A stretch of 64,000 bases of DNA from the NCBI GenBank assembly GCA_011523425.1, contig WTGU01000146.1:62001-126000 (forward strand), written 5' to 3'. The DNA comes from Alphaproteobacteria bacterium (GTDB lineage: Bacteria > Pseudomonadota > Alphaproteobacteria > UBA828). Position 1 is the first letter of the stretch. Each line of letters begins with the position of its first letter. The translations under genes and the position numbers were made by a program. Shown here piece by piece: positions 1 to 7,912 of this stretch. Under the pieces are notes generated by a model. It worked only from the letters and a program-made list of their open reading frames with translations. It was not told where the DNA came from and ran no database searches.

Positions 1-127
1 CGGCACGCCGGAGGAGACCGCGGCCGCAGCCCTCTTCCTCGCGAGCGAGGAGGCCCGCTACGTCACCGGGCACGTGCTCGCGGTCGACGGCGGCTTTCTC
101 GCAGCCGGCGTGATGCACCGGCGCTAG
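1..127 (+). CDS. SDR-family oxidoreductase, C-terminal fragment
   Basis: Only the last 41 codons are in the window; the gene begins before base 1. The reading frame starts at base 2 and ends at TAG 125-127. The fragment has the usual tail of classical short-chain dehydrogenases: a 'PEE.A.A..FLASEEA..VTG' stretch followed by 'DGG', which closes the Rossmann fold near the C-terminus. The NAD(P)-binding and Ser-Tyr-Lys catalytic parts are outside the window, so substrate and cofactor cannot be judged. Its stop codon lies one base before the first hairpin of a structured intergenic repeat. Confidence 0.85.
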   Translation, partial: GTPEETAAAALFLASEEARYVTGHVLAVDGGFLAAGVMHRR

Positions 128-128
128 A

Positions 129-295
129 GCGGATCCGTCTTTGACGGATCCGCGACAGGCCGCGACTGCGGCCCGCCGCTTATGCGGCGCGCCCGCGCAG
201 GCGCCGGCCGTTGCGCCGGCAGGCGCGCGGTATCGAATGACGGCCGGCAGGCGCGCAGAATCGGATGACGGCCGGCTGCCGTGAGCGACAAAGAG
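129..295 (+). repeat. Structured intergenic repeat, copy A
   Basis: This element fills the gap between two convergent genes. It opens with a perfect 11-bp hairpin (129-139 with 143-153, loop TTT). Hairpins built on GGCCGC/GCGGCC and CGCCGC/GCGGCG with 4-nt loops follow, then a GCGCC/GGCGC hairpin, and it ends with CTGCCGTGAGCGAC near 276-289. A 28-bp segment is present twice in tandem here (218-245 and 246-273, 3 differences); the other copies have it once. Related copies lie at 6835-6973 (opposite strand, plus a truncated one at 6776-6826) and 45281-45405. All sit at convergent junctions, so a role in bidirectional termination or as a small mobile palindromic unit is inferred. Confidence 0.85.
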
Positions 296-324
296 CAAGA
301 ACGCTTCCGATTAAAAGGGAGACT

Positions 325-1212
325 CTAACCTGCAGCAGGCGGCGGCCGGCGCCAGGCGAACAGGCCGAAGAGCGCGTTGCCGGCCACCGAGGCGAGGATC
401 ACCACGGCGCCGATGAAGACCAGCGTGCCCGGCACCTCGCCGAAGCCGAGCCAGACCCAGATCGGCGCGAAGACCGCGTCGATCAGCACGACGAAGATCA
501 GGATCGGTGCCGGCAGATAGCGTGCGGCGTAGAAATAGAGGGTGAGCGCCGCGGCGAGTTGCACCAGGCCGAGCGCCGCCATGTACCCCAGTTCCGGCGG
601 CGTCGCCTCGAACGGCAGCGCGAGCGGCAGCGATGCGAGGCCAGCGATCACCGCCGCCATCAGCACCGCCGGCTCCATCCGCCCGGTGCGGAAGCGCCGC
701 GCGATCAGGGTCTGGAACGCGATGGCGGCCGCGATGGAGAGCGCGAGCAGGTTGCCGATGATGCCGCCGCTGCCGACGTCGCTCCAGAACATGACGCCGA
801 CGCCGCAGAGGCTGCCCGCCAGCGCGAGCCAGGTCCTGAGCGCCACCGGCTCGCCCAGCACCGGCTTCGCCAGCAGGGCGACCATCACGGTGGAGATCGT
901 CATGATCGCGATCACGTTGGCGACCAGCGTGTACTGCATCGCCAGCACGTAGGCGATGATCCCCCAGCCGGTGGCGACTCCCACCGCGAGCACCGGCCAG
1001 CCCGAGGCGCGGAGCAGCGGCCACACCCGCCCGCGCTCGCTCACGAAGAGAATTAGGAGAATGCCGAGCCCGGCGAAGAAGCAGCGGACCGTGATGATCT
1101 CCCAGGGATCGACCGAGACCGAGCGGACGAAGAAGCCGCCGGTGCTGAAGCAGAGGCCCGAGACGGCCGCGAGGCCGGCGCCGAAGAGGAGACGGCGGCG
1201 GGCAGGGGTCAT
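325..1212 (-). CDS. EamA/DMT-superfamily transporter
   Basis: This 295-aa integral membrane protein has about ten hydrophobic helices arranged as two EamA repeats. The N-terminus is basic ('TPARRRLL') and leads into a first helix with the 'SGLCFSTGGFFVRS' character of the drug/metabolite transporter superfamily. Such proteins usually export amino acids or other metabolites through the inner membrane; the substrate cannot be read from sequence. It is transcribed toward the repeat at 129-295 and has no operon partner. Its TAG stop lies in an AGACTCTAA context that recurs exactly at the stop of upp beside repeat copy C. Confidence 0.85.
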   Translation of the reverse strand: MTPARRRLLFGAGLAAVSGLCFSTGGFFVRSVSVDPWEIITVRCFFAGLGILLILFVSERGRVWPLLRASGWPVLAVGVATGWGIIAYVLAMQYTLVANVIAIMTISTVMVALLAKPVLGEPVALRTWLALAGSLCGVGVMFWSDVGSGGIIGNLLALSIAAAIAFQTLIARRFRTGRMEPAVLMAAVIAGLASLPLALPFEATPPELGYMAALGLVQLAAALTLYFYAARYLPAPILIFVVLIDAVFAPIWVWLGFGEVPGTLVFIGAVVILASVAGNALFGLFAWRRPPPAAG

Positions 1213-1357
1213 GGGCGGGCTCCCGTGTCACCCGATCCGCGCACGCTCGGGGACCGGCGCCGGCATGGTAGCCGGTTGCGCCGGCCGACGCCCGCGCGTC
1301 TGCTGCCCGGTGCCGGCGGCGGATGACGCTGGCGGGCGGCTCTGGCAAGGTGGGGCG

Positions 1358-2611
1358 ATGAGCGACGAGCCGAGAGCCCTCCTGCGCCGCCTGCTGGAGG
1401 CGGCGATCGCCAGCGCCAAGCCTGCCCACTGCCTGCCGCCGCACCTGCCTGCGCCGCCCGCCGGCCGCACCGTGGTCATCGGCGCGGGCAAGGCGGCGGC
1501 GACCATGGCGCAGGCCGTGGAGGATCACTGGGAGGGCCCCCTCGAGGGCCTCGTCGTCACCCGCTACGGCCACCGCGTGCCGACGCGCGCGATCGAGGTC
1601 GTCGAGGCGGCCCATCCGGTGCCGGATGCCGGCGGCCGCGCGGCCGCGGCGCGCATCCTCGCGCTCGCCGAGGGCTTGCGTCAGGACGATCTCGCGCTCT
1701 GCCTCGTCTCCGGCGGCGGCTCGGCGCTGCTCACCCTGCCGGCGCCGGGGATCGCGCTCGCCGACAAGCAGGCGGTGACCGGCGCGCTGCTGCGCTCGGG
1801 CGCCACCATCGGCGAGATCAACAGCGTCAGGAAGCATCTCTCGGCCATCAAGGGCGGCAGGCTCGGCGTGGCCTGTCATCCGGCGCGGCTGGTGAGCCTC
1901 CTGATCTCGGACGTGCCGGGGGACGATCCGGCGGTGATCGGCTCAGGCCCGACCGTGCCCGACCCGACGACCTTCGCCGACGCGCGTGCCGTGCTGGGCA
2001 GGTACGGGATCGCCGAGCCCGCCGGCGTCATCCGTCACCTGGAGCGCGCCGCGGACGAGACGCCGAAGGAGGGCGATCCCCGGCTCGCCGGCGCCGAGAC
2101 GCGGATCGTCGCCACGCCCGCGATGGCGCTGGCCGCCGCCGCCGCCGTGGCGCGGGACGCCGGTTATGCGCCCGTGGTGCTCGGCGACGCGCTGGAGGGC
2201 GAGGCGCGCGATCTCGCCCGCGCCCATGCCGCGCTCGCCCGCGAGGCCGCGCCCGGCACCCTGCTGCTCTCCGGCGGCGAGGCCACGGTGACCGTGAGCG
2301 GAGCGGGGCGCGGCGGCCCCAATGCGGAATACGCGCTGGCGCTGGCGCTCGCGCTGGAGGGCGCGCCCGGCATCTTTGCCGCGGCCTGCGACACCGACGG
2401 GATCGACGGCACCGAGGACAATGCCGGCGCCCTGGTGACGCCGGAGACGCTCGCGCGCGCCCGTGCGCTCGGCGAGGATGCCGGCGCCCGGCTCGCCGCC
2501 AACGATGCCTACGGCTTCTTCGCCGCGCTCGGCGATCTGGTGATGACCGGGCCGACGCTCACCAACGTGAACGACTTCCGCGCCATTCTCGTCGGCTCCG
2601 TCGGCCGTTGA
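1358..2611 (+). CDS. gckA: Glycerate 2-kinase (MOFRL family)
   Basis: This 417-aa cytosolic kinase phosphorylates D-glycerate to 2-phosphoglycerate, the entry from hydroxypyruvate/tartronate metabolism into lower glycolysis. Visible family features are the N-terminal 'IGAGKAAATMAQAVE' nucleotide-site motif, 'SGGGSALL', 'NSVRKHLSAIKGG', 'SDVPGDDPAVIGSGPT', and the C-terminal MOFRL segment 'SGGEATVTV' with 'GRGGPNAEYALALAL' and 'DTDGIDGTEDNAGA'. ATG 1358 is chosen because an AAGGTGGGG stretch precedes it; the frame is open further upstream, but that would cross into the neighbouring promoter. It is followed 55 bp later by pyruvate kinase, which uses the next metabolites in the same route, so the two are probably co-transcribed. 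Confidence 0.92.
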   Translation: MSDEPRALLRRLLEAAIASAKPAHCLPPHLPAPPAGRTVVIGAGKAAATMAQAVEDHWEGPLEGLVVTRYGHRVPTRAIEVVEAAHPVPDAGGRAAAARILALAEGLRQDDLALCLVSGGGSALLTLPAPGIALADKQAVTGALLRSGATIGEINSVRKHLSAIKGGRLGVACHPARLVSLLISDVPGDDPAVIGSGPTVPDPTTFADARAVLGRYGIAEPAGVIRHLERAADETPKEGDPRLAGAETRIVATPAMALAAAAAVARDAGYAPVVLGDALEGEARDLARAHAALAREAAPGTLLLSGGEATVTVSGAGRGGPNAEYALALALALEGAPGIFAAACDTDGIDGTEDNAGALVTPETLARARALGEDAGARLAANDAYGFFAALGDLVMTGPTLTNVNDFRAILVGSVGR

Positions 2612-2666
2612 CCGGCGGCGGCGCCTTGCCGATATAGGGAGCAGGGAGATCGCAGAGGCACCGTCC

Positions 2667-4112
2667 GTGCGTCGCCACCGCCGCGCCAAGATCGTCGCGA
2701 CCCTCGGGCCGTCGAGCACCGATGCGTCGATGGTCCGCGCGCTGTTCGAGACCGGCGTGGACGTCTTCCGCCTCAACTTCAGCCACGGCAGCCATGCCGA
2801 GCACCGCGCCCGTCACGCCCTCGTTCGCGCGGTCGAGGCCGAGGTCGGCCGGCCCATCGGCATCCTCGTCGACCTGCAGGGGCCGAAGCTCAGGATCGGC
2901 ACCTTCCGGGGCGGCGAGGCGGCGCTCGCCCGGGGGCAGCGCTTCACGCTCGCGCTCGGCGATGCGCCGGGGGACGGAAGCGGCGTCGGCGTGCCGCACC
3001 CGCAGGTCTTCGAGGCGCTCCTGCCCGGCGCCGAGGTCCTGCTCGACGACGGCAAGGTGCGGCTCGCGGTCATCGACTGCGGCCCGGACCGGGCCGAGAC
3101 CGAGGTGGTGACGCCCGGTGTCCTCTCCGACCGCAAGGGCCTCAACCTGCCGGGCGTGACGCTCCCCATCGACGCGGTCACGGCCAAGGATCGCGACGAC
3201 CTCGCGTTCGCGCTCGGCCTCGGCGTCGACTGGGTCGCGCTCTCCTTCGTCCAGGGGCCGGAGGACATCGCCGCCGCGCGCCGCCTGGTGCCGCACGACG
3301 TGGCCATCGTGACGAAGCTGGAAAAGCCCAGGGCGCTCGACTGTCTGGAGGAGATCGTCGCGCTGTCCGACGCGATCATGGTGGCGCGCGGCGATCTCGG
3401 CGTGGAGCTCGCGCCCGAGGACGTGCCGGCCGCGCAGAAGCGGATCGTGCGGGCGGCACGCGGCGCCGGCAAGCCGGTAGTGATCGCGACCCAGATGCTG
3501 GACTCCATGATGAACGCGCCGGCGCCGACCCGGGCCGAGGCCTCGGACGTAGCGACGGCCGTCTACGACGGCGCGGACGCGCTCATGCTCTCCGGCGAAT
3601 CCGCCGCCGGGCGCTACCCTCGCGAGGCGACGGCGATGATGAACCGCATCATCGAGCGCGTGGAGCACGACGACGCCTACCGGCGCCATGTCCACTGGCA
3701 GCAGCAGGATCCGGAAGCCACCTCGGCCGACGCGATCACTGCCGCCGCCCGCCAGGTGGCGGAGACCCTCGATGCCGCCAGCATCGTGACCTACACCACC
3801 TCCGGCTCCACCGCGCTCAGGGCGGCGCGCGAGAGGCCGCCGGCGCCGATCCTGGTGCTCACGCCGAATCTCGGCACCGCACGGCGGCTCGCGCTCCTCT
3901 GGGGCGTGCACTGCATCCACACCGAAGACGCCACCGGCTTCACCGACATGGTGGAGAAGGCGTGCGCGCACGCCCTGGACTCGGGCCACGCCGCCCCCGG
4001 CGCGCGCATCGTCATCACCGCGGGCGTCCCCTTCGGCACCCCCGGCACCACGAACGCGCTGAGGATCGCCCGCGTCGGCGGAGCGCGGGAGAAAACCGGG
4101 ACGCGCGCTTGA
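2667..4112 (+). CDS. pyk: Pyruvate kinase
   Basis: This 481-aa enzyme converts phosphoenolpyruvate and ADP to pyruvate and ATP. It begins with GTG 2667. The order of motifs is standard: 'KIVATLGPSS', 'RLNFSHG', a B-domain from roughly residue 70 to 165, the catalytic lysine segment 'VTKLEKPRALD', the metal-binding 'MVARGDLGVEL', 'ATQMLDSM', and 'EASDVATAVYDGADALMLSGE' split over the active-site lid, then an allosteric C domain. Length is normal for a bacterial enzyme. It lies downstream of glycerate 2-kinase in the same orientation, which fits a glycerate-to-pyruvate module. Confidence 0.97.
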   Translation: MRRHRRAKIVATLGPSSTDASMVRALFETGVDVFRLNFSHGSHAEHRARHALVRAVEAEVGRPIGILVDLQGPKLRIGTFRGGEAALARGQRFTLALGDAPGDGSGVGVPHPQVFEALLPGAEVLLDDGKVRLAVIDCGPDRAETEVVTPGVLSDRKGLNLPGVTLPIDAVTAKDRDDLAFALGLGVDWVALSFVQGPEDIAAARRLVPHDVAIVTKLEKPRALDCLEEIVALSDAIMVARGDLGVELAPEDVPAAQKRIVRAARGAGKPVVIATQMLDSMMNAPAPTRAEASDVATAVYDGADALMLSGESAAGRYPREATAMMNRIIERVEHDDAYRRHVHWQQQDPEATSADAITAAARQVAETLDAASIVTYTTSGSTALRAARERPPAPILVLTPNLGTARRLALLWGVHCIHTEDATGFTDMVEKACAHALDSGHAAPGARIVITAGVPFGTPGTTNALRIARVGGAREKTGTRA

Positions 4113-4206
4113 CCCCGGCCTGCGGCGATTCCTATGCTGCCTCTCTGTCCATGCCGCCGGGGGCGGCCCGCGCAACGGCTCGCGCGAACTCAGGGGAGGG
4201 GAAGGA

Positions 4207-5373
4207 ATGATCAAGCTGTTGCCCGCCGGCCTCGGCGCGCTCGTCGTGCTTACCGCGCTCGCCGCAGAGGCGCCGCGCGCGCACGCGCTGGACGACCTCT
4301 CGCACCATGTGTTCGTGCCCAACCGGGCGTCGGCCGACGTGGCGGTGATCGACACGCGCAGCGATACCGTCGTCGCCCACGTTCCGGTCGGCGAGGTGCC
4401 GCACCAGGTCGCGGTCTCGCAGCGTCTCGGCAAGATGGCCGTGACCAACACCGCCGACGACACCCTTTCGCTGATCGACCTCGCGACGCTGGAGGTGACG
4501 GCCACCGTTCATCTCGGCCACGAGCCCGAGCACATGGAGATCGACCCCTCCGGCGCGGTGGTCGCCGTCGGCAACATCGGCGAGGGCACGGTCTCCCTCG
4601 TCTCGCTCGTCGAAGAGCGCGAGCTCGCGCGCGTGGACGGGCTGCACGAGCCCCACAACATGACCTTCGATCCCTCGGGCCAGCGCCTCTATGTCGGCAA
4701 TCTCGGCGCGAGCTTCGTCAGCGTGATCGACGTCGCGGAAGCTCGGGTGGCGGGCGAGATCGCCGTCGGGCCCGACCGCGCCCTTGCCGCGCGCGGCGAG
4801 GACGATACCGCCTACCAGGGCATCATCAACGTCACCGCCACGCCGGACGGCAGGCTCGGCTTCGCGGCCTACGGCGAGGGCGACGGCATGGCGGTGATCG
4901 ACCTCGAAACCGGCGGCACGCTCAAGACGCTCACGCTGGGCGACACGCCCTGGCGCGCGTTCACCACGACCGACGGCCGCTACATGATCGTCCCCAACAA
5001 CGGCGACGAGACGGTCTCGATCGTCTCGACCGAGACGCTGACCGAGGTCGCCCGCCTCCCCGGCGCGGCCGACATGACCGGCGTCAACGCCGGCCTGCTC
5101 GACACCCGCGCCTTCGTCATCAGCCGGGGCGACGACAAGGCGCTGGTCATCGACCTCGTGACCATGCGCCTGGCCGGCGAGATCGCGCTGCCCGGCACGC
5201 CCGAGACCGGCGTCGTGACGCCGGACGGCACCAAGCTCTACGTCGCGCTGAGCGATGCCGGCACAGTCGCCGTGATCGACGTGCGGGCGCAGGCCGTCAC
5301 GACGACGATCGAGGGTGTGGGCGCGGAGCCCTGGGGCGCGCACATGGCGGGAGCGGTCAACTACTGTCACTGA
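4207..5373 (+). CDS. Secreted YVTN-type beta-propeller protein
   Basis: This 388-aa exported protein starts at ATG 4207 behind a strong AGGGGAAGGA ribosome site. A signal peptide of about 27 residues ends near 'PRAHA'. The remainder is a series of roughly 40-residue blades with the pattern 'N...D.V.VID..T..V...IPVG..PH' (for example 'FVPNRASADVAVIDTRS', 'VTNTADDTLSLIDL'), as in YVTN/cytochrome-d1-like propellers (YncE family). It should fold as a six- or seven-bladed propeller in the periplasm. No haem ligands or catalytic residues can be assigned. The following periplasmic protease-like and copper chaperone genes suggest a shared envelope function, possibly metal- or stress-related; that is inference. 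Confidence 0.88.
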   Translation: MIKLLPAGLGALVVLTALAAEAPRAHALDDLSHHVFVPNRASADVAVIDTRSDTVVAHVPVGEVPHQVAVSQRLGKMAVTNTADDTLSLIDLATLEVTATVHLGHEPEHMEIDPSGAVVAVGNIGEGTVSLVSLVEERELARVDGLHEPHNMTFDPSGQRLYVGNLGASFVSVIDVAEARVAGEIAVGPDRALAARGEDDTAYQGIINVTATPDGRLGFAAYGEGDGMAVIDLETGGTLKTLTLGDTPWRAFTTTDGRYMIVPNNGDETVSIVSTETLTEVARLPGAADMTGVNAGLLDTRAFVISRGDDKALVIDLVTMRLAGEIALPGTPETGVVTPDGTKLYVALSDAGTVAVIDVRAQAVTTTIEGVGAEPWGAHMAGAVNYCH

Positions 5374-5384
5374 GGAGAGCCGCT

Positions 5385-6227
5385 CTGCCGGCGGCGCCGG
5401 CGCCTGCCCGCATCGTCGCCGCCGGCCTGCTGGCGCTGGCTGCGCTGGCCGCGGCCTCGACCGCGCGCGCCGAGGCGGAGGCGCCGCGCGACCGTCTGCT
5501 CGGTGCCGTCGAGCGCCACGCCGTGTTGCCGGCGGCGCTCGGCCCGGCCATCGAGCGGCGCTGTGCGCCGGCGGACTCGGGCTGCGCCGCGCGGCTCATC
5601 GCCGGCAGCCTCCCTGCGGCACGGCTGGTTCGGGTGAGCCACCCCGATACCGACACGATCCGCCGCGCCTACACTCGTCCCTCGGTCACGGCCGTCCGGT
5701 GGCGGGAAGATTCCGCGCTGGTCCTGGTGCTGGCCCGCTTCGGCCGCACCGCCGACCGCGAGATCGCCGATGCCGTGGTCGCGCACGCGCACGCGCCCAC
5801 GCCCGGCGCAACGGCGCGGCTGGTGCTCGACCTGCGCGGCAACGGGGGCGGCGACTTCGACCGTATGCGCCGCGTCGCGAGCCTCTTCACCGGCCCGCGC
5901 GAGGGGGCGATCCGCCTGCGTGGCACCGACGGGGCGAGGGAGGTGGCGCTGCCCGCGCCGCTGCGCGCCCTGGAGCGGGTCGCCCTCGACGTGCTGATCG
6001 GGCCGGGGACGGCGAGCAGCGCGGAGGTGCTGGCGGCGCTGCTGCGGCGCCACGCCGGCGCCAGGCTCATCGGCGCGCGGACCCGGGGCAAGGACCGGCT
6101 CACGCGGCTCGTCCCGGTCGATCACGACTGGCGCCTCGCGATCCCCGCCGAGCGGATCGAGGTGCCGGGCGAGGCGCTGGTGCGGGGCCTCGTGCCCGAC
6201 ATCGAGGCGGCGCCCGGCCGCCTGTAG
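5385..6227 (+). CDS. S41-family (tail-specific) peptidase-like periplasmic protein, probable CTG start
   Basis: The product has about 280 residues with a signal-peptide-like N-terminus ('AAGLLALAALAAASTARA'). The S41 core is visible: 'LDLRGNGGGDFDRM', the probable nucleophile region 'GTASSAEVLAALL', and the lysine in 'GARTRGKDRL'. There is no PDZ domain, so it resembles a minimal C-terminal-processing peptidase. The open frame offers no ATG or GTG that would keep the signal peptide. A CTG at 5385 sits 7 nt after AGGAG (5373-5377), the best-spaced start, and that ribosome site overlaps the stop of the upstream propeller gene. Start assignment is the main uncertainty; the active-site assignment is by motif only. 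Confidence 0.75.
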   Translation: MPAAPAPARIVAAGLLALAALAAASTARAEAEAPRDRLLGAVERHAVLPAALGPAIERRCAPADSGCAARLIAGSLPAARLVRVSHPDTDTIRRAYTRPSVTAVRWREDSALVLVLARFGRTADREIADAVVAHAHAPTPGATARLVLDLRGNGGGDFDRMRRVASLFTGPREGAIRLRGTDGAREVALPAPLRALERVALDVLIGPGTASSAEVLAALLRRHAGARLIGARTRGKDRLTRLVPVDHDWRLAIPAERIEVPGEALVRGLVPDIEAAPGRL

Positions 6228-6258
6228 CCGGCCGCGCCGGGAGAGAGGGAGAACGGGA

Positions 6259-6759
6259 ATGATCCGGTCGAGAGTCGTCGCCGTTGCCCTCGTCGCCGCG
6301 CTGGCCGCCTTTGCCCTGGCGGCGCCCGTGACGACGCCGGCTACGGCGCACGAGGAGCGGGTTGGCGCCATCACTATCGTCCACCCACGGTCGCGGCCGG
6401 TGGCGCAGGGGCAGAACGGTGTGATCTACCTCGACATGCGCAACGAGGGCGAGGCCGACGACCGTCTCCTCGCCGTGGACACGCCGCTCGCCACGAAGGT
6501 CGAGCTCCACGAGAGCACCATGGAGGACGGCATCCACCGCATGGAGAAGGTGGAGAGCATCGCGCTGCCGGCCGGCGCCACGGTGGCGCTCGCCCCCGGC
6601 GGCCTTCACGTCATGCTGATTGGCCTCAAGTTCGCGCTGTTCGCCGAGGAGACCATTCCCGTCACCCTCAGCTTCGAGCGCGCGGGCGACGTCACGGTCA
6701 GCGTCTCGGTCGAGGCCGGGATGGGGCACGGCGACGAATCGGGCCACGGCGACCACTGA
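6259..6759 (+). CDS. PCu(A)C-type periplasmic copper chaperone
   Basis: This 166-aa exported protein delivers Cu(I) to cytochrome oxidase assembly factors in its family. A signal peptide ends around 'PATAHE'. The cupredoxin-like core has the expected methionine/histidine ligand set: His in 'KVELHESTM', the following Met residues ('IHRMEKV'), and 'GGLHVMLIGLK', matching the H-M-x10-M-x21-H-x-M pattern. The C-terminus ends in a short His/Gly-rich tail ('MGHGDESGHGDH') that may add metal ligands. It starts 31 bp after the protease-like gene. The gene ends in a convergent junction filled by repeat copy B. Confidence 0.92.
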   Translation: MIRSRVVAVALVAALAAFALAAPVTTPATAHEERVGAITIVHPRSRPVAQGQNGVIYLDMRNEGEADDRLLAVDTPLATKVELHESTMEDGIHRMEKVESIALPAGATVALAPGGLHVMLIGLKFALFAEETIPVTLSFERAGDVTVSVSVEAGMGHGDESGHGDH

Positions 6760-6775
6760 GCGTTTGGGCCCCGGC

Positions 6776-6826
6776 GGGCGGGCCGCCGTCGCGGCCTGGT
6801 CGCGAGCCCGTCAAAGACTGATACGC
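6776..6826 (-). repeat. Structured intergenic repeat, truncated copy B2
   Basis: Read on the minus strand, this 51-bp piece matches the first third of the repeat (leading hairpin region with GTCTTTGACGG, then the GGCCGCGAC...GCGGCCCGCC part) and then stops. It directly follows the full copy B1 on the same strand, giving a tandem arrangement. Its two leading arms do not pair well: the left arm resembles copy B1 (GCGTATC) while the right arm resembles copy C (GGGCTCGC). It therefore looks like a recombined or decayed copy. Confidence 0.7.
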
Positions 6827-6834
6827 TCTCGCCC

Positions 6835-6973
6835 CTTTGTCGCTCACGGCAGCCGGCCGTCCCGCGATTCTGCGCGCCTGCCAGCGCGACGGCCGGCGCC
6901 TCCGCGAGGGCGCCGCATACGCGGCGGGCCGCAGTCGCGGCCAGTGCGTATCCGTCAAGGACGGATACGCACT
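6835..6973 (-). repeat. Structured intergenic repeat, copy B1
   Basis: This is a full-length minus-strand copy of the repeat seen at 129-295 and 45281-45405. Its leading hairpin is a perfect 14-bp stem with a 3-nt loop (6943-6956 with 6960-6973) and overlaps the last two bases of the neighbouring minus-strand gene. The inner GTC-loop-GAC and the downstream GGCCGC/GCGGCC and CGCCGC/GCGGCG hairpins are conserved. The outer stem differs from the other copies but still pairs. The element ends at CTGCCGTGAGCGACAAAG (minus strand). Confidence 0.85.
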
Positions 6974-7439
6974 ACCCGGTCTGCTCCGCCCAGCCCTCGA
7001 CGGGAGAGGCGAGGAACTTGCCGTCCACCGTGATGGAGGTGAACAGCCATTCGCCGTCGCGCCTCACCAGATGATCGTCGTACTCGCCGGCGAACCAGCG
7101 GGCCTCCTTCTCGCCGTCCACGATCATGGTGCTCCACATGATGAGCCACCACTTGGCGTTCGCCGTGTCGCCGCCGATCGTGATGATCGGGTTCATCACC
7201 GGGTGGATCGCGAAGACGATCTCCTTCGAGATGCCGGCGAAGAACTCCCTGATCGCCTCTCGGCCCTCGTAGCGGCCGAACTGGCCGCCGTCCCAGATGG
7301 CGTCCTCGACGAAGAGGCTCGCCATGCCGTCGGGATCGTAGCCGTGATCGGCGTAGTAGCAGTACTGCGCCTTCATCCGCTTGATGTCCTCGATCGCGGC
7401 AAGCCGCGCCACCTGCTGCTCGAGAGTGAGTTCCGCCAT
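6972..7439 (-). CDS. NTF2/SnoaL-like fold protein
   Basis: This 155-aa cytosolic protein begins 'MAELTLEQQVARLAAIEDI' and carries 'DIKRMKAQYCYYAD' and 'LFVEDAIWDGG', the pattern of SnoaL_4/NTF2-like proteins. That fold houses isomerases, dehydratases and small accessory subunits, so the reaction is open. ATG 7439 is preferred because GGGAGG lies 6 nt upstream. An alternative ATG at 7445 overlaps the thioesterase stop as ATGA but has no spacer to the ribosome site. It is the last gene of a minus-strand run (SDR, PNPOx-like, SDR, thioesterase, this gene). Confidence 0.8.
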   Translation of the reverse strand: MAELTLEQQVARLAAIEDIKRMKAQYCYYADHGYDPDGMASLFVEDAIWDGGQFGRYEGREAIREFFAGISKEIVFAIHPVMNPIITIGGDTANAKWWLIMWSTMIVDGEKEARWFAGEYDDHLVRRDGEWLFTSITVDGKFLASPVEGWAEQTG

Positions 7440-7441
7440 CG

Positions 7442-7894
7442 TCATCCTCCCAGCTCGGTTGCCTTCGCGTCGCCGTCGAACGCCCGCAGCTTCCCGACCA
7501 GCTCGGCGGGAAGCGGCGCCGGGCGGTGCGTCGTCTGGTTGGTGTTGACCCATACCACCTCGCCGGAGGCGAGGCGTTCGTCCCGGCCCTTCGGGTGGAT
7601 CTCCAGGCCGAAGGTGAGGCTCGAGCGGCCGATGCGCGCGGTCCGCACGCCGACCTCGATCTCGTCGTCGAAGCGGATCGGCGCATAGTACTCAACCACG
7701 GTCCGGACCGTGTGATAGTCCTCGCCGGTGCGCTCTACCTGCCCCTGGTAGTCGTAGGGCAGAACCCGGAAATACTCGGTGATCGCGGTATCGAAGTAGG
7801 TGAGGTAGTGGGCGTTGAAGACGATCATCTGCCCGTCGACCTCCGCATACCTCACCCGGAAGGGGAAGAAGAAGCCGAAGTCCGCTCGTGCCAT
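7442..7894 (-). CDS. Acyl-CoA thioesterase, 4HBT hot-dog family
   Basis: The 150-aa product has the hot-dog thioesterase signature: 'FRVRYAEVDGQMIVFNAHYLTYFDTAITEYFR', which carries the YbgC/4HBT acidic active-site residue (here 'YAEVDGQ'; Asp or Glu by family) and the helix that follows. It would hydrolyse an acyl-CoA in the cytosol and release CoA. It overlaps the downstream NTF2-like gene at the stop codon (TGA within ATGA), indicating translational coupling. Its position among acyl-CoA oxidoreductases suggests a role in ending or rescuing a beta-oxidation-like route. Confidence 0.88.
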   Translation of the reverse strand: MARADFGFFFPFRVRYAEVDGQMIVFNAHYLTYFDTAITEYFRVLPYDYQGQVERTGEDYHTVRTVVEYYAPIRFDDEIEVGVRTARIGRSSLTFGLEIHPKGRDERLASGEVVWVNTNQTTHRPAPLPAELVGKLRAFDGDAKATELGG

Positions 7895-7912
7895 GTCGGT
7901 GGTGCTCTCCGC

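Noticed and set aside
956-1357. Upstream extension of the glycerate kinase reading frame
   Set aside because: It runs antisense through the EamA transporter gene and is low-complexity Arg/Pro-rich; a good ribosome site precedes ATG 1358.
311-1879. Long minus-strand open frame crossing two genes
   Set aside because: It is a shadow of the transporter and kinase genes in this GC-rich DNA, with an Arg/Ala/Gly-rich composition and no family match.
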